Positions 27,601 through 37,187 are shown, numbered from the stretch's first letter. The stretch is DNA of 43,540 nt from CAYMDS01 sp964653195 (GCA_964653195.1 CAZZCX010000011.1:1-43540), one strand, 5' to 3'. Made by a program: numbers and translations. Notes: generated from the letters alone by a model not told the origin.

Positions 27601-30600
27601 GCCTAATTCGCATTGTTGATGTACCTGAAACATTAATCCAGATTAGTTCAGGCACGATTTCGACAACTTCGGTTTCGAATCCAAAAATATATGTCAACGG
27701 AATCGAAAGCAGTACATTGCAAGCAAACTTATGGCAGCATGTAGCAGTCACAACCGATACATCAATTAACCCAGCTGGGACATCTTTTTCACCAGATGGT
27801 ACGGGTACTATGTTTGATGATGTCAGATTCTATTCACGCCAACTTTCTTTAACAGATCTAGAAAGTTTATATCGTTTTGGCCCTTCACCTGTTGGTTATT
27901 GGGATTTAAATGAAAATACAGGAAACATAGCTTATGATAGGTCTGGATCAGGTACTGATTTAACACTTACTTCAACCGATACTCCCCTTCCCAAAAGAAA
28001 ACCTGGAAAATTTGGAGGAGCCTTAGATTTTGATGGGAGCACGGATTACGCGCTAGATTCTGCTCCTGCGACTGATCTAAGTATCACTGGTGATTTGACA
28101 GTCTCTGCATGGGTATATCGTGAGTCAACGGATGAAGATGATACTATAGTCAACCAAAGTGGAAATGGTTCACTCTCTGGCGACAATGTAAATTATCAAT
28201 TTTATATAAATGATACCGATAACTATCTTATACTTTATTGGGAATACGCCTCACAGATGGGTCATTCTGTCTCATCAACAACGCCAATTGTAAACTCTAC
28301 CAATAAATGGGTCCACTTAGCAGCAGCACGTGATACTGTGAATAATCAGGTGTATTTTTATGAGAACGGAGTACAGCTTGGAAATAGTGTCTCTTATACA
28401 AATGACTCATCAGGAGGAGATACATCGCCCAGTTTTTCTATAGGGCGAAGAACAGAAACTGACTATGGCTATCTCGATGGAGCTATTGATGATGTAAAAG
28501 TTTATAACTATGTACGCAATACTCAGCAATTGGTTCAGGATATGAACTCGAATCATCCGGCACCTGGTTCTCCTGTCGGGTCAAGTGTCGCTCACTGGAA
28601 ATTTGACGAAAATGCACTAAGTGCCTGTTCAGCAACAACTGGCGATTATCCAATAGTCTCTGACAAAGGTACCCAATATAATACAAATAGTTCGCCAACT
28701 ACCACCCATAATATTGACATGCCTTCAAATATAAATACCGGAGATCTTTTATTAATCATTGCGAGCTCTAATGATCCCGGTACGTTGACAGGCATATCAG
28801 GCTGGACATCACTTTTAACTGCTGATGTTCCTACTCTCGGGGTATATATCGCATATAAAAAAGCAGATGGCACTGAAGGAGCTAATGCAACTGTCTCTAC
28901 AACAAATTCAGTAAATATGGTTGCGAGAATTTGGAGAATTACAAGATGGCATGGTACATCTGCGCCTGAAATAAGTTATCTCTTAGAAGATGACAGAAAC
29001 ACTACATCAATTAACCCACCAAGCCTCACTCCGAGCTGGGGTCTGGCAAATACTCTTTGGATAGCTGAGGGAAGTTGGCTTAACAATCCTCTGGTTTCTT
29101 ACCCAACGAGCTATGACGATAATCAGGAAACTGCTATAACAAATGGAACAAATGATATCGCATATGCAGCAGCTACACGCGAATACAGCGCTACTAGTGA
29201 AAACCCGGGATTCTTTACAATATCAAGTTCATCGTTAGCTCATCTTGAGTTAACTATTGCAGTAAGACCAGGCTATAACTATATTTGTGATTCTTCCGCA
29301 AATTTAAATCACCTTACATATACTAATTCTTATGGCGGATTTACAAGATCTGGTAAATTTGGAAGTGCATATGATGGCGCCGATAATAATCGGGCTGTAA
29401 GAGACGATGATTCTGATTTCGATTTTTCAAATGGTTTTGATGAGTTCACTTTAAGCGGATGGATAAAACGATCTGCTATTTCAAATCAGGAATATATTCT
29501 GGACAAACACGAAACAAACGATGGTTATACGTTATATATGGACTCTGATGGAGATATAGTTTTTGGAATTGGTGACGGTGCTGCTTCGTTTCCTGAAGAA
29601 AGTATAGGCGGATCACTATCTAGAAATTATGATGATGATATCTGGCATCACGTAACAGCTATCAAAAAAGGCACAGAATATATCAAGCTTTATGTCGATG
29701 GTCGGGAAATTGCCTCAGATACATCATTAAGCGTCACTGGAGACATGTCAAATTCAGGCAAACTGATATTGGGTGATGATGATGAGACAGATGGAACTGA
29801 TGAATTTCTTGGAGATATAGATGACGTTAAGATCTTCAGATCAGCTTTAAGTGAAAACCAGATAAAATTACTTTATAACCAATCCTCAAGCGCAGTCTGG
29901 GGTGCTTCCTCTACGGATGCATCAGGAAACGCAAGCTTCGCATCAGACAGGTCTTACTGCCCACCTGGAGACACGACTGCAACATGTGCACCTGTAGGAG
30001 AATGGAAGCTTGACGAAAATACAGGTACAAATAGAGCTGATGACACTTCAACTAACGCCAGATTAGGTACTTTGATAAATGTAGATGCCACGGATTGGGT
30101 ACCAGGAAAAGCAGGATCCGGACTTAATTTAAACGGAACTGATGAATATATAGATATCGGTACAGGTCCAACTACTGTCAGAACTATTTCTTTCTGGGTC
30201 AAACCTGTAACTACTACAGAATACTTTATAAACTTAACCAGTAATACTGATTATATATCGGCTTCTTCAGGAACTATTGGAATGACAGGAGATGCGAGTG
30301 AAACAATTTATGTAAACGGTGCAATTACTACTTCAATCACAGCTAATACCTGGCAACATGTAACAGTTGTAACTTCTGCAAACGAAAATGCAAGCAATCT
30401 TGATATAGGTCGCACTACAGACACCAACTACCTTGAGGGAATAATCGATGATGTAAAAATCTATGATTATGCCCTCTCTCCTTCACAGATTGCTTGGAAT
30501 TATTCAAGAGGCGAACCGATTGCAAGGTATAAATTCGATGAATGTACAGGCACTACGGCTTATGATTCAGGATATAAAGCAGATCCAAGCTATTCTAGAT

Positions 30601-31235
30601 ATGATGGTACAATTACTCCTGGTTCTTCAGGAAATACATCAGCCGGAACCTGCGGATCCGGAACTAGTACTGAAATGTGGAACGATGGAACAAATGGAAA
30701 GATGAATGGAAGTTTGGGATTTGATGGTACTGATGATTATGTAATAATAAACGATACAGCTAATCTAAGATTCGATAGCAGTACAGCTGACTTTTCCCTT
30801 TTCGCATGGATAAAACGCACGACAACAGGTATAGAATATATAATATCTAAAGAAGATGCAGACAATGATGGTTATAGATTGCAATTCAATTCTTCAAATC
30901 AAGTTCTTTGCAGTGAAGACGCAACTGATGTAACCAGTACTCAGACTATTACTGATACTAATTGGCACCATATTGGATGCACTATAGATCGTGATGGGAA
31001 TGGACAAGTATATATAGACGGCAAAACAAATGGAGCAGCAGTATCTATGGGTACTGATCCAATGCTTACTTCCTCAAATATTAGAATAGGGACACGCTCT
31101 TATACATCTACCTATTACTTCAATGGACTAATCGATGATATACGCATCTTTAACTATGCACTTACCAATCAGCAAATAAAAACAATCATGAACGATGGTG
31201 CATTGAAATTCGCTCCCCTGACAGGAAGTCCGTGA
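24681..31235 (+). CDS. Giant membrane-anchored DUF2341/LamG surface protein
   Basis: 2184 aa. A basic cytoplasmic N-terminus is followed by one membrane helix (about 38-58). DUF2341 begins at AWYNESWLYRKAI (66) and ends around IYMYYGNTSASSNEA (about 375-390), but is interrupted at about 127-353 by a beta-sandwich-like insert. A second copy of that insert follows (about 403-620). Six LamG/concanavalin-like domains start near residues 653, 893, 1068, 1298, 1770 and 1945, each with the 'a.wkfDe..g....DsSG' opening and the 'W.hva.t.d....i.iYidG' and 'iDdvkiy' endings. The fourth is split by a third insert copy (about 1320-1530). LamG domains usually bind glycans or proteins, so adhesion is likely. 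The gene lies 105 bp after fibre gene 2 on the same strand and ends 3 bp from the convergent gene. Confidence 0.88.
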   Translation: MKFNLYKNLPSINWRHLRFILWRKFSHIHFRRPNKKSLFRLAFILILVILSQVVILKYFKPGMASAWYNESWLYRKAIVVGNSGSEQTNKVVTVTVNTASLIDSGKLKSSCEDIRFTNSAGTLLDHRTKTGIRFQSADVELASASGTLITNTFTVPEARSNQILIAVVHATRSDQTEIGIDSVTFNGDTMTSAVTLDSEHSSRRLLSAVYYLINPDTGTELDLDVDLTNSAAARAVSTMLFTGVDLDDPIETTATNYAAASTELSVTGTTLLDNSYIVGGFTREGGLSNAARPALDLPARQTYVSVESVNESDLQVAGGFLKAATDGSYSLTGRTHVSGGGNTNWNGSWAELNEADCDNTATDFEVLMPTIANGDNTIYMYYGNTSASSNEATLTDSSRAIEYVRTTSVSDDDGASSASFSHHLCGSPTECTATDKVLVVVIHAQNSSEPAIGHIDTLSVKYNGDPLIKQAFRDQSDARYQTTEVWMLINPDIGNYSVDVQFSLTTNAFAIAAMTFENVEQKHFVHEVDSDGSGSTITQSLSFNTSIDDSLIVGGAMRRNLNDWQVDVDSPGIYTYDIDQTDDLNRTVIEASGGYQEAASAGVQSMDFSISGGTSGNAELMTSAGIALQPETDYDDFTPTSGPTLSSEESQSPHAIFLKFDEGVDDSCPSGKDACDSGLEENDATHSASLMWKQEDMCVSGKCLFFDGTDDTATVTNTGSIDLNDSLADNFTFSTWVRVNSDGEGSVGEIFDKGGTTYLRTTNDGSDGYADLEASLDLGTAGSANDATVTITNGINMNRWHHIAVTYTDDADDEITIYIDGVNRGASTNGSGAPATDANDLLIGGSTGANFHGFIDEFKIYYTERTAAQIKLDTQLESTYEGSSASFGGNQKYLSNGLLAYWKMDDAGSASVTDSSGNNFNLTNSSTSVAQSTGKFHYASYFDNSSDLLILTGNMSRPAQTFAFWVYPTNLTDSLIRIVDVPETLIQISSGTISTTSVSNPKIYVNGIESSTLQANLWQHVAVTTDTSINPAGTSFSPDGTGTMFDDVRFYSRQLSLTDLESLYRFGPSPVGYWDLNENTGNIAYDRSGSGTDLTLTSTDTPLPKRKPGKFGGALDFDGSTDYALDSAPATDLSITGDLTVSAWVYRESTDEDDTIVNQSGNGSLSGDNVNYQFYINDTDNYLILYWEYASQMGHSVSSTTPIVNSTNKWVHLAAARDTVNNQVYFYENGVQLGNSVSYTNDSSGGDTSPSFSIGRRTETDYGYLDGAIDDVKVYNYVRNTQQLVQDMNSNHPAPGSPVGSSVAHWKFDENALSACSATTGDYPIVSDKGTQYNTNSSPTTTHNIDMPSNINTGDLLLIIASSNDPGTLTGISGWTSLLTADVPTLGVYIAYKKADGTEGANATVSTTNSVNMVARIWRITRWHGTSAPEISYLLEDDRNTTSINPPSLTPSWGLANTLWIAEGSWLNNPLVSYPTSYDDNQETAITNGTNDIAYAAATREYSATSENPGFFTISSSSLAHLELTIAVRPGYNYICDSSANLNHLTYTNSYGGFTRSGKFGSAYDGADNNRAVRDDDSDFDFSNGFDEFTLSGWIKRSAISNQEYILDKHETNDGYTLYMDSDGDIVFGIGDGAASFPEESIGGSLSRNYDDDIWHHVTAIKKGTEYIKLYVDGREIASDTSLSVTGDMSNSGKLILGDDDETDGTDEFLGDIDDVKIFRSALSENQIKLLYNQSSSAVWGASSTDASGNASFASDRSYCPPGDTTATCAPVGEWKLDENTGTNRADDTSTNARLGTLINVDATDWVPGKAGSGLNLNGTDEYIDIGTGPTTVRTISFWVKPVTTTEYFINLTSNTDYISASSGTIGMTGDASETIYVNGAITTSITANTWQHVTVVTSANENASNLDIGRTTDTNYLEGIIDDVKIYDYALSPSQIAWNYSRGEPIARYKFDECTGTTAYDSGYKADPSYSRYDGTITPGSSGNTSAGTCGSGTSTEMWNDGTNGKMNGSLGFDGTDDYVIINDTANLRFDSSTADFSLFAWIKRTTTGIEYIISKEDADNDGYRLQFNSSNQVLCSEDATDVTSTQTITDTNWHHIGCTIDRDGNGQVYIDGKTNGAAVSMGTDPMLTSSNIRIGTRSYTSTYYFNGLIDDIRIFNYALTNQQIKTIMNDGALKFAPLTGSP

Positions 31236-31238
31236 GAC

Positions 31239-33995
31239 TTATGGGAAGAAAGCTGTCCAATCTATTGTACCCCTTTTAAACAAACCTATTTCTTTATTTT
31301 TCTTCGCACTTACAGTACTTCCCCCAAATACTTCCTCAAACAATACCTGACTATCATAAAACTTAGGGTACATACTGCCTATATAATTGTTTGAATTTAT
31401 ATAATTAACGTTATCATAATTTGACAATGCTAAGGTCACGATATTTTGCGAATTAGAAACTAGAAGTGTATTGTGATTTTCTTGTTTACTTCCAAATATA
31501 GCTACATTTTTTGCATTTCTTATTTCCATTCCCCATCCACCCGATTGTCCATCATAATTATGATCTTCTGGATTTGGACCATATATAACTATCGGGTTAA
31601 AAGTACCATCAATGAGTAGATGTCTATATCCCGGATGCTGAACTCTGTTTTTGTTTGATCCCAAAGATAAGCCATAAAATTTTCCGCCTGCATTTCCAGT
31701 CATCAAAACTTTTACATTGGCATCTAAGTCTTCATTGCTTGAGCTTAATACAGGTTTAATATAAGTATCAAGAAATACAGTCTTACCTGAACGTATGACT
31801 ACTGCCCGATGATGATCATGTGGCGGATCAGTTCTAAACATAACTCTAAAAAACGATAATTTTGGAGAAGCTTCTGCTTTATCTGGTGTTCGCAGTAATA
31901 TTGCAGGATTATTCCCTGTAGGCTTCCAATTATCAGACATAATAAACCCGCTTAACTGATTTGCGATACCAGTTAAATGGGTGTTTGGTTTAAGATCTAT
32001 TGTATTTGAAATAATATATTTGCCTTTTGGAAAAAATATTATCTCAGCTCCTGAATTAATAAGTTCTTGTAACTTTACAGTGACATCTGGCGATGTATTA
32101 TGTCCTTTATCCATCCCGATATTATTCCAGCCAGACTCTGCTGGCAAAATCCCATGATCTTTTACATTTACTACCTTTGAATCACCTGCTTTTATTCTCG
32201 CTAATAATACATCAGGTGATGGAAAATCAGATAGACTAATTCCGTGTTTAGAAAGTAAATTCTCTGGCCGTGAGCCATCAACTGTTAATCCTTGATACAC
32301 ACTTTCCTGAATTGATCCATTTATTATATTGATACCCTGCCCCGGATAACCTATTTCACTGATTTTACTCCAGCCTGTTTCGCCTTCAATTTTTTGTCCT
32401 TGTGAATTTTCTATTAAGTTCAATGCGTTTTTCGTATATACATTAACCAAAGCAATAGCCTTATTTCCTCCATTTGCGATAACTGCTGTATCTGATTCTT
32501 GAATAATTTCAATTATTCCATCAAGAATTGTAAAATTACCGGTTGATTGGGAATTTCCTTCAGTTATAATTGCCGGACTTTGATTTTTCCTTATTTGTAA
32601 GCCAGATATCATAAAATTAGTCGGCACGAAATGATAGATTGCTGCATCAGTTTGATCGAGTAATTTAACATTTGCCATAGTCGGCCATCGTAACGAGCCA
32701 CCCTGCGTACTATGCATAAAACCATATTTCCCTCCCTCTACTGTGATATTTACGATCGAACTATTATCACCAATAAAACCCGAAAATCCGGCGTAACCTG
32801 ATTTCAAACGAATACCTACATTAATCAAACTGTTATTTTGAGCACCTGTAAATTCAATACCTACCGCACCAGGATTCCCGCTTTCGACTTCAATGTCCAA
32901 ATTTCTAATGCTTTGCATAAAACCTACTGCATCACTTATTTCTCCTATTCCTCCACCTGAGTTAGGATTTTCAACCCCTCGAATTACATGCATCAGTATT
33001 ACAGGTTTAGGAGATGAAGTATTGTTATAACTTGAAGAATTTGCCTTAAGTCTTATCAATGGTCTTTTGCCCATAGTTGATCCGACAAGCTCATATGAAT
33101 CATTGCTATCTTTTGTATAAGTTTTAATAGCTCGTAACATATTCGATATACAATATTCACCTTCCGGAAAAAATGTAACCATATCGCGATTATAAGCTTC
33201 ATTCATCGTCTGCTGGATAGCCTGTGTTGAATCAGTTTGGCACGTGGGATCAGCACCTTTTGACGTAACTGATAATAACCCGACTGACTCTAACTCTTTA
33301 TTGGTAGGAGGCAACAAATCATATGAAGTATCCGAAGGCGTAGGGGTAACATTTCCACCATCACCACTTTGTACAGATAACTCTCTCAGAAAAAGATTAT
33401 AATCAAATTGCTCTACTTTACTATCATCATTTAGGTCTGTAGCCAATATTTTAGATGTATCAGCACAGTTTCGTGCAGTAGATAAGCTTGAGAAGCAATC
33501 TACAATCCTATTGTAATCCAATATATCCAATTTATTGTCCATATTCGTATCACCATTTATCAAACTAAGCTGGGGAATAGAAATAGAGCTGCCAGATGAG
33601 ATATTAAATATACCGGGAATTTGACGTACTAAATATTTGGGTGTAGTAATTGTTATGATATAAGAGTTGCTAGAAATACTTCCTAAATTGACTTCTCCTT
33701 CAAATCGACCCGTAGAATGATTGAAGCTAACCGTACCTTGCCTGGTCATCACAAGCTGATTTGATGGACTATATATATCTATTCTTAATTCTCTCTGAGG
33801 ATGAGCTGGGTTTATATTTCCTGTACCCTGACTCACATTGTCACCTGCGGTTCCAATTCCATGCAAAGCTAAATCAAACATTAATTTTGTTGAGGAATCC
33901 TGAGCATAGACATCAAGATGAAGTAACACATTAATCAATAACACAAATTGTAATGCAAAGAATATGAAACTTATATTTTTAAGTTGCATATTCAT
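31239..33995 (-). CDS. Secreted dockerin-like, double beta-helix protein (pectate lyase 3/GH55-like)
   Basis: 918 aa. Signal peptide about 1-31 (cleavage near VYA/Q). A beta-sandwich region leads to a dockerin-type calcium repeat: INGDTNMDNKLDILDYN and, about 45 residues on, TDLNDDSKVEQFDYNLFL. After a Ser/Thr/Pro linker, two Pectate_lyase_3/GH55-type right-handed beta-helix units follow. Each starts with the '..qaIQ..' helix and a 'FFPeGeY.isn' strand: VTFFPEGEYCISN and IIFFPKGKYIISNTI. In characterised GH55 enzymes two such helices form an exo-1,3-glucanase. The catalytic residues cannot be confirmed by eye, so substrate is unknown. It may act on external polysaccharide or serve as a surface scaffold. 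It converges on the LamG gene with no room for a terminator and diverges from the O-antigen-ligase-like gene. Confidence 0.78.
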   Translation of the reverse strand: MNMQLKNISFIFFALQFVLLINVLLHLDVYAQDSSTKLMFDLALHGIGTAGDNVSQGTGNINPAHPQRELRIDIYSPSNQLVMTRQGTVSFNHSTGRFEGEVNLGSISSNSYIITITTPKYLVRQIPGIFNISSGSSISIPQLSLINGDTNMDNKLDILDYNRIVDCFSSLSTARNCADTSKILATDLNDDSKVEQFDYNLFLRELSVQSGDGGNVTPTPSDTSYDLLPPTNKELESVGLLSVTSKGADPTCQTDSTQAIQQTMNEAYNRDMVTFFPEGEYCISNMLRAIKTYTKDSNDSYELVGSTMGKRPLIRLKANSSSYNNTSSPKPVILMHVIRGVENPNSGGGIGEISDAVGFMQSIRNLDIEVESGNPGAVGIEFTGAQNNSLINVGIRLKSGYAGFSGFIGDNSSIVNITVEGGKYGFMHSTQGGSLRWPTMANVKLLDQTDAAIYHFVPTNFMISGLQIRKNQSPAIITEGNSQSTGNFTILDGIIEIIQESDTAVIANGGNKAIALVNVYTKNALNLIENSQGQKIEGETGWSKISEIGYPGQGINIINGSIQESVYQGLTVDGSRPENLLSKHGISLSDFPSPDVLLARIKAGDSKVVNVKDHGILPAESGWNNIGMDKGHNTSPDVTVKLQELINSGAEIIFFPKGKYIISNTIDLKPNTHLTGIANQLSGFIMSDNWKPTGNNPAILLRTPDKAEASPKLSFFRVMFRTDPPHDHHRAVVIRSGKTVFLDTYIKPVLSSSNEDLDANVKVLMTGNAGGKFYGLSLGSNKNRVQHPGYRHLLIDGTFNPIVIYGPNPEDHNYDGQSGGWGMEIRNAKNVAIFGSKQENHNTLLVSNSQNIVTLALSNYDNVNYINSNNYIGSMYPKFYDSQVLFEEVFGGSTVSAKKNKEIGLFKRGTIDWTAFFP

Positions 33996-34040
33996 ATTAT
34001 TTCAGAACGTAGTTGGCTTATCAAACATAAAAAATTAGAC

Positions 34041-34070
34041 TTGACACTATACATCAACAATTGGTACAGT
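34041..34070 (+). promoter_or_regulatory. Candidate promoter of the O-antigen-ligase-like gene
   Basis: TTGACA (34041-34046), an 18 bp spacer and TACAGT (34065-34070). RNA would start near 34077, about 9 nt before the ATG at 34086. This argues against the longer frame from 33984, which overlaps the divergent gene. Confidence 0.55.
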
Positions 34071-34085
34071 TTATATATCTTACTT

Positions 34086-36233
34086 ATGACAAGCACTCGA
34101 AAAGAGCTATCAGATTTGTTTTTGAATATTCCCCTTTTTCTAATTGGAATTTTTGTCCTAGCATTCCCTCTCCTTTTCTCTGTCCAATTTACCGATGCAT
34201 TCATGTTGCCTAAGCATATATTGCTTGCTGTAATCGTCACCATATCCATGGTCTCTCTTGGTCTTCACATGCTAATGGAGGGCAGAATAAGAATACGCAC
34301 TACACCTTTTGACTTACCAGTGATATTTTTCACACTAGCTGTAATATTATCTGCCTATCTATCTGTAAATAAATATGACTCACTTATAGCAGCAGTACCC
34401 TTCATGTATTCTGCCTTGCTATTTTACATTCTCGTAAATACTGTTAGAACTGAAAAATCATTATTTTATATCCTCTCTTGTTTTACATTAGGTGCTACAC
34501 TTGTTTCAATACTTACCATACTTGGTTTCTTCAGAATTTATCCCCTTCCATTCTCCTTTACGAAATCGTTTGCATTTACATCAATCGGTAGCTTGCTTGA
34601 TCAGGCTATGTATCTAGGCATGGTATTGCCAGTAGCAGGATATTTCGGTTATAGACTTATCTCACGCTTAAGTAAAAAACAGGATAATTTGACCACAAAA
34701 GACGACACTTCTGCAATAGATATTCTTTTCAGTATCGCTTTTCTGGCAATAACTGCAGGTTTCATCATCACACTTTTCCATCTTTTGACAACTCAAAGTC
34801 CGTATCTACTTCCGTTTGGTAGTGGTTTTCAGATAGCATTTGCATCCATCTCTCAAGATGCTGGAAGGCTTTTAAAAAGTTTCTTATTCGGTAGCGGTTA
34901 TGGTACCTTTCTTACAGATTTTACGCGCTTCAAACAGCCTGCATATAACGCAGATCAAGCTCTCTGGTCAGTAACATTTCTTAGATCATCAAGTTTCGTC
35001 TTGGAACTACTTGCAACAACTGGTATTCTCGGCCTAGTAAGCTTTCTATTTATAGTCTTTAAGATAATCCGTGAGAAAACATTATTCTTACCACTTATTT
35101 TCGCGATAATAGCAGCATTTGTTCTTCCCTTCTCCCCCATAGTTCTGACGCTTTTCTTTGGCCTGCTTGGGTTATTTGCAATAGTCAGATCATTTGCCAA
35201 TGCAAAAGGATATGAAGAAATTGATCTTCATCTGATCGCTTTTCGTGAACCTGTACACTCTGGAACCACACCTCAGACACGAGGCAGGCAAAGTCTTTTA
35301 CTCTCAGGATTAATAATGCTTGCTATATTCGGAGGAGTAGCTTTTGCTGACTTCTATACTGCTAAATTCGTACTCTCTGATATGGCATTCCAGAAATCCC
35401 TTATAGCAGCTGCACGAAACAACGGATCTGAAACATACCGCTTGCAATCAGAGGCAATAAAAGTATTTCCATATAGAGACATGTATCACAGAGTCTTCTC
35501 CCAAACCAACCTGGCGCTTGCTAATTCTCTTGCTCAGCAAACTCCCAAAGGATCATCCCCATCTGCAGCTGTACAGCAAAATATCCTGACTCTCATACAG
35601 CAGTCCATAAACACAGGACGGTCTGCAAGTACACTTTCGCCATATTCCGCGATGAATTGGAACAATCTATCAGGCGTCTACAGGGCACTCATCGGCTTTG
35701 GCCAGAACGCTGATCAATTCGCTATACTGACCAATCAACAAGCCATCAGCCTAGATCCTAGCAACCCTCAGCAATATATAAACTTAGGTGGCATATATTA
35801 TCAACTCGGTCTTTGGGACGAAGCCATTAGACAATTTCAAATCGCTATCCGCTTAAAGCCTGACAATGCGAATGCCTATTACAACGCAGCACATGCACTT
35901 GAATCCAAAGGCAATTTGAATCAAGCATTGACAGTCTATGAAGCAGTAAAGACACTTGTGGCAAAAGACAGTGAGTCTGTAAAGAAAATAAGTACAGAAA
36001 TTGACACACTTAAAGCAAAGATTGCCGAATCTAGCAACGTAGCAGGAGCTCAAGCTGAAACAGATCTACCACAACCTACCGAACCTGTTGACACTGAAAA
36101 GAACGATTTATCTGTAAACAAACCGGAATCAGTACTTCCTACCAGAAATCCTAAAGCACCTATTGAAGGTCCGACTCTTTCACCTATCCCTTCTCCTACC
36201 GGTCTCACTCCTTCCCCTACCCCAAATCAATAA
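34086..36233 (+). CDS. O-antigen ligase/polymerase-like membrane protein with C-terminal TPR
   Basis: 715 aa from ATG 34086 (MTSTRKELSDLFLN); the frame extends to 33984 but the promoter lies within that part. About a dozen hydrophobic segments fill the first 400 residues. FLFGSGYGTFLTDF followed by ALWSVTFLRSSSFVLELLATTGILGL resembles the Wzy_C/O-antigen ligase core ('GwG.g.f...H N..l..l.e.GilGl'). A further membrane helix precedes a soluble C-terminal part with two or three TPR units (SLDPSNPQQYINLGGIYYQL; RLKPDNANAYYNAAHALESK), then a Pro/Thr-rich tail. Such proteins move or polymerise lipid-linked glycans at the cell surface or glycosylate surface proteins. With giant fibres next door, transfer of glycan to them is an attractive but unproven role. 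Confidence 0.8.
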   Translation: MTSTRKELSDLFLNIPLFLIGIFVLAFPLLFSVQFTDAFMLPKHILLAVIVTISMVSLGLHMLMEGRIRIRTTPFDLPVIFFTLAVILSAYLSVNKYDSLIAAVPFMYSALLFYILVNTVRTEKSLFYILSCFTLGATLVSILTILGFFRIYPLPFSFTKSFAFTSIGSLLDQAMYLGMVLPVAGYFGYRLISRLSKKQDNLTTKDDTSAIDILFSIAFLAITAGFIITLFHLLTTQSPYLLPFGSGFQIAFASISQDAGRLLKSFLFGSGYGTFLTDFTRFKQPAYNADQALWSVTFLRSSSFVLELLATTGILGLVSFLFIVFKIIREKTLFLPLIFAIIAAFVLPFSPIVLTLFFGLLGLFAIVRSFANAKGYEEIDLHLIAFREPVHSGTTPQTRGRQSLLLSGLIMLAIFGGVAFADFYTAKFVLSDMAFQKSLIAAARNNGSETYRLQSEAIKVFPYRDMYHRVFSQTNLALANSLAQQTPKGSSPSAAVQQNILTLIQQSINTGRSASTLSPYSAMNWNNLSGVYRALIGFGQNADQFAILTNQQAISLDPSNPQQYINLGGIYYQLGLWDEAIRQFQIAIRLKPDNANAYYNAAHALESKGNLNQALTVYEAVKTLVAKDSESVKKISTEIDTLKAKIAESSNVAGAQAETDLPQPTEPVDTEKNDLSVNKPESVLPTRNPKAPIEGPTLSPIPSPTGLTPSPTPNQ

Positions 36234-36841
36234 TTTCTTAACACTTTGATCACATTGACGACTTACACAATTTAGTTAATTTCTGAGGCTTTGCTTATAG
36301 TATAAGTACATTACTATATAGATTGATATAGATATTAAATATCTTTTAGTATCACTTTTTATGTACTATTGGCAGATACTAACGTTATCCCACATTTACC
36401 CCAAAGCCGCAAGCATTACATCTCAAATCAAACTCTTAACACTTTTTCTTGGGATTTATTTACTTCTACGACTTATTATCTCATGAACTCTTTGGTTAAT
36501 CGCACTATCTTTTTTCGCATAATTGGATCAAGCAAAGGTATACATGTAAGCAATTGGGCATTTAGAATAAGTTTTGTAGGAGACGTTCCAGCAGAAATCC
36601 TCTCCTAAATACCATAAAGAATACAACTTTTTCCTTCACAATCAATTACCAAAAAAATTATAAAGCGATCACTAGTTTATATATTTATATACTCTGATCC
36701 CGTTAAGAGGTACGGTTTATAAAATTAAAGAAGATAAAATAAATATATCCTATCCCACTATTTACGAAATTGGGCTTGCTAGGATAAGAAGTACCAATCG
36801 AATATTTTTATTTATACGGTCAAAGTATATTTGTATAGTTT
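36234..36841. other. Intergenic AT-rich stretch, no convincing gene
   Basis: No gene is supported. A plus-strand frame at 36369-36608 (79 codons) has no family likeness. An overlapping frame from 36361 would encode about 42 residues with one hydrophobic segment (LLTLFLGIYLLLRLII) but lacks any ribosome site. Both are probably chance. The rest holds only short AT-rich repeats. Confidence 0.5.
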
Positions 36842-37039
36842 TCATGATGTTTGAATTACTGTATGCTTATATTGATTAAGAAAAGCATTCTTATGTCTTT
36901 CACAAATTCCATGACTGTAGACTTGATGCCTATCTAGCTTCGCAATATTTTTCTTGGGACACCAAGCACAAGCAAATATAGTTTCGTATGGAGTTAATTG
37001 AGGAATATGAGTATCGAATTTGGGCAATTGTGTAGTCAT
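36842..37039 (-). CDS. Small putative zinc-binding protein (CxxC...HxxC-type)
   Basis: 65 aa. It contains CAWCPKK and, further on, RHQVYSHGICERHK. The pair of Cys in CxxC and the 'SHGIC..H' motif resemble the small zinc-ribbon-like tails in which 'SHGICP.C' closes the site; here the last ligand would be His rather than Cys. The segment after the second site (NAFLNQY) is short and helical. No partner is known. The coding frame is isolated, on the opposite strand to its downstream neighbours, and its leader contains the strong inverted repeat at 37052-37093. Metal binding and existence as a gene are inferred from the motif. Confidence 0.55.
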   Translation of the reverse strand: MTTQLPKFDTHIPQLTPYETIFACAWCPKKNIAKLDRHQVYSHGICERHKNAFLNQYKHTVIQTS

Positions 37040-37051
37040 ATTTTATTTAGA

Positions 37052-37093
37052 TCGCGAGAGCCTTTGCTGCTTTTTGGTCAAAAGCTCTCGCGA
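37052..37093. repeat. 10 bp perfect GC-rich inverted repeat in the leader of the zinc-site gene
   Basis: TCGCGAGAGC (37052-37061) and GCTCTCGCGA (37084-37093) enclose 22 nt, and weaker pairing (TTTG/CAAA) extends the stem inward. It begins 12 bp before the minus-strand ATG at 37039. No T-run follows on either strand, so a structured leader or operator is more likely than a terminator. Confidence 0.6.
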
Positions 37094-37158
37094 CTGGATC
37101 TTACTTATGTGTATTTATTACATCATGAAAATTATTTGTAGTCAAATTTTCACAGAGC

Positions 37159-37187
37159 TTGCATAAAATTGTATATTATTGTATAAA
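37159..37187 (+). promoter_or_regulatory. Candidate promoter of the HTH/S23/PIN genes
   Basis: TTGCAT (37159-37164), a 17 bp spacer and TATAAA (37182-37187). Expected start near 37194, leaving a 48 nt leader before ATG 37242. Confidence 0.5.

Noticed and set aside
33984..34085. N-terminal extension of the O-antigen-ligase-like protein
   Set aside because: It overlaps the divergent gene's start and includes a TTGACA promoter. The protein starts naturally at MTSTRKELSD.
36369..36608. A 79-codon plus-strand gene
   Set aside because: No recognisable family, ribosome site or promoter, and an overlapping alternative frame with equal claims. Probably chance.
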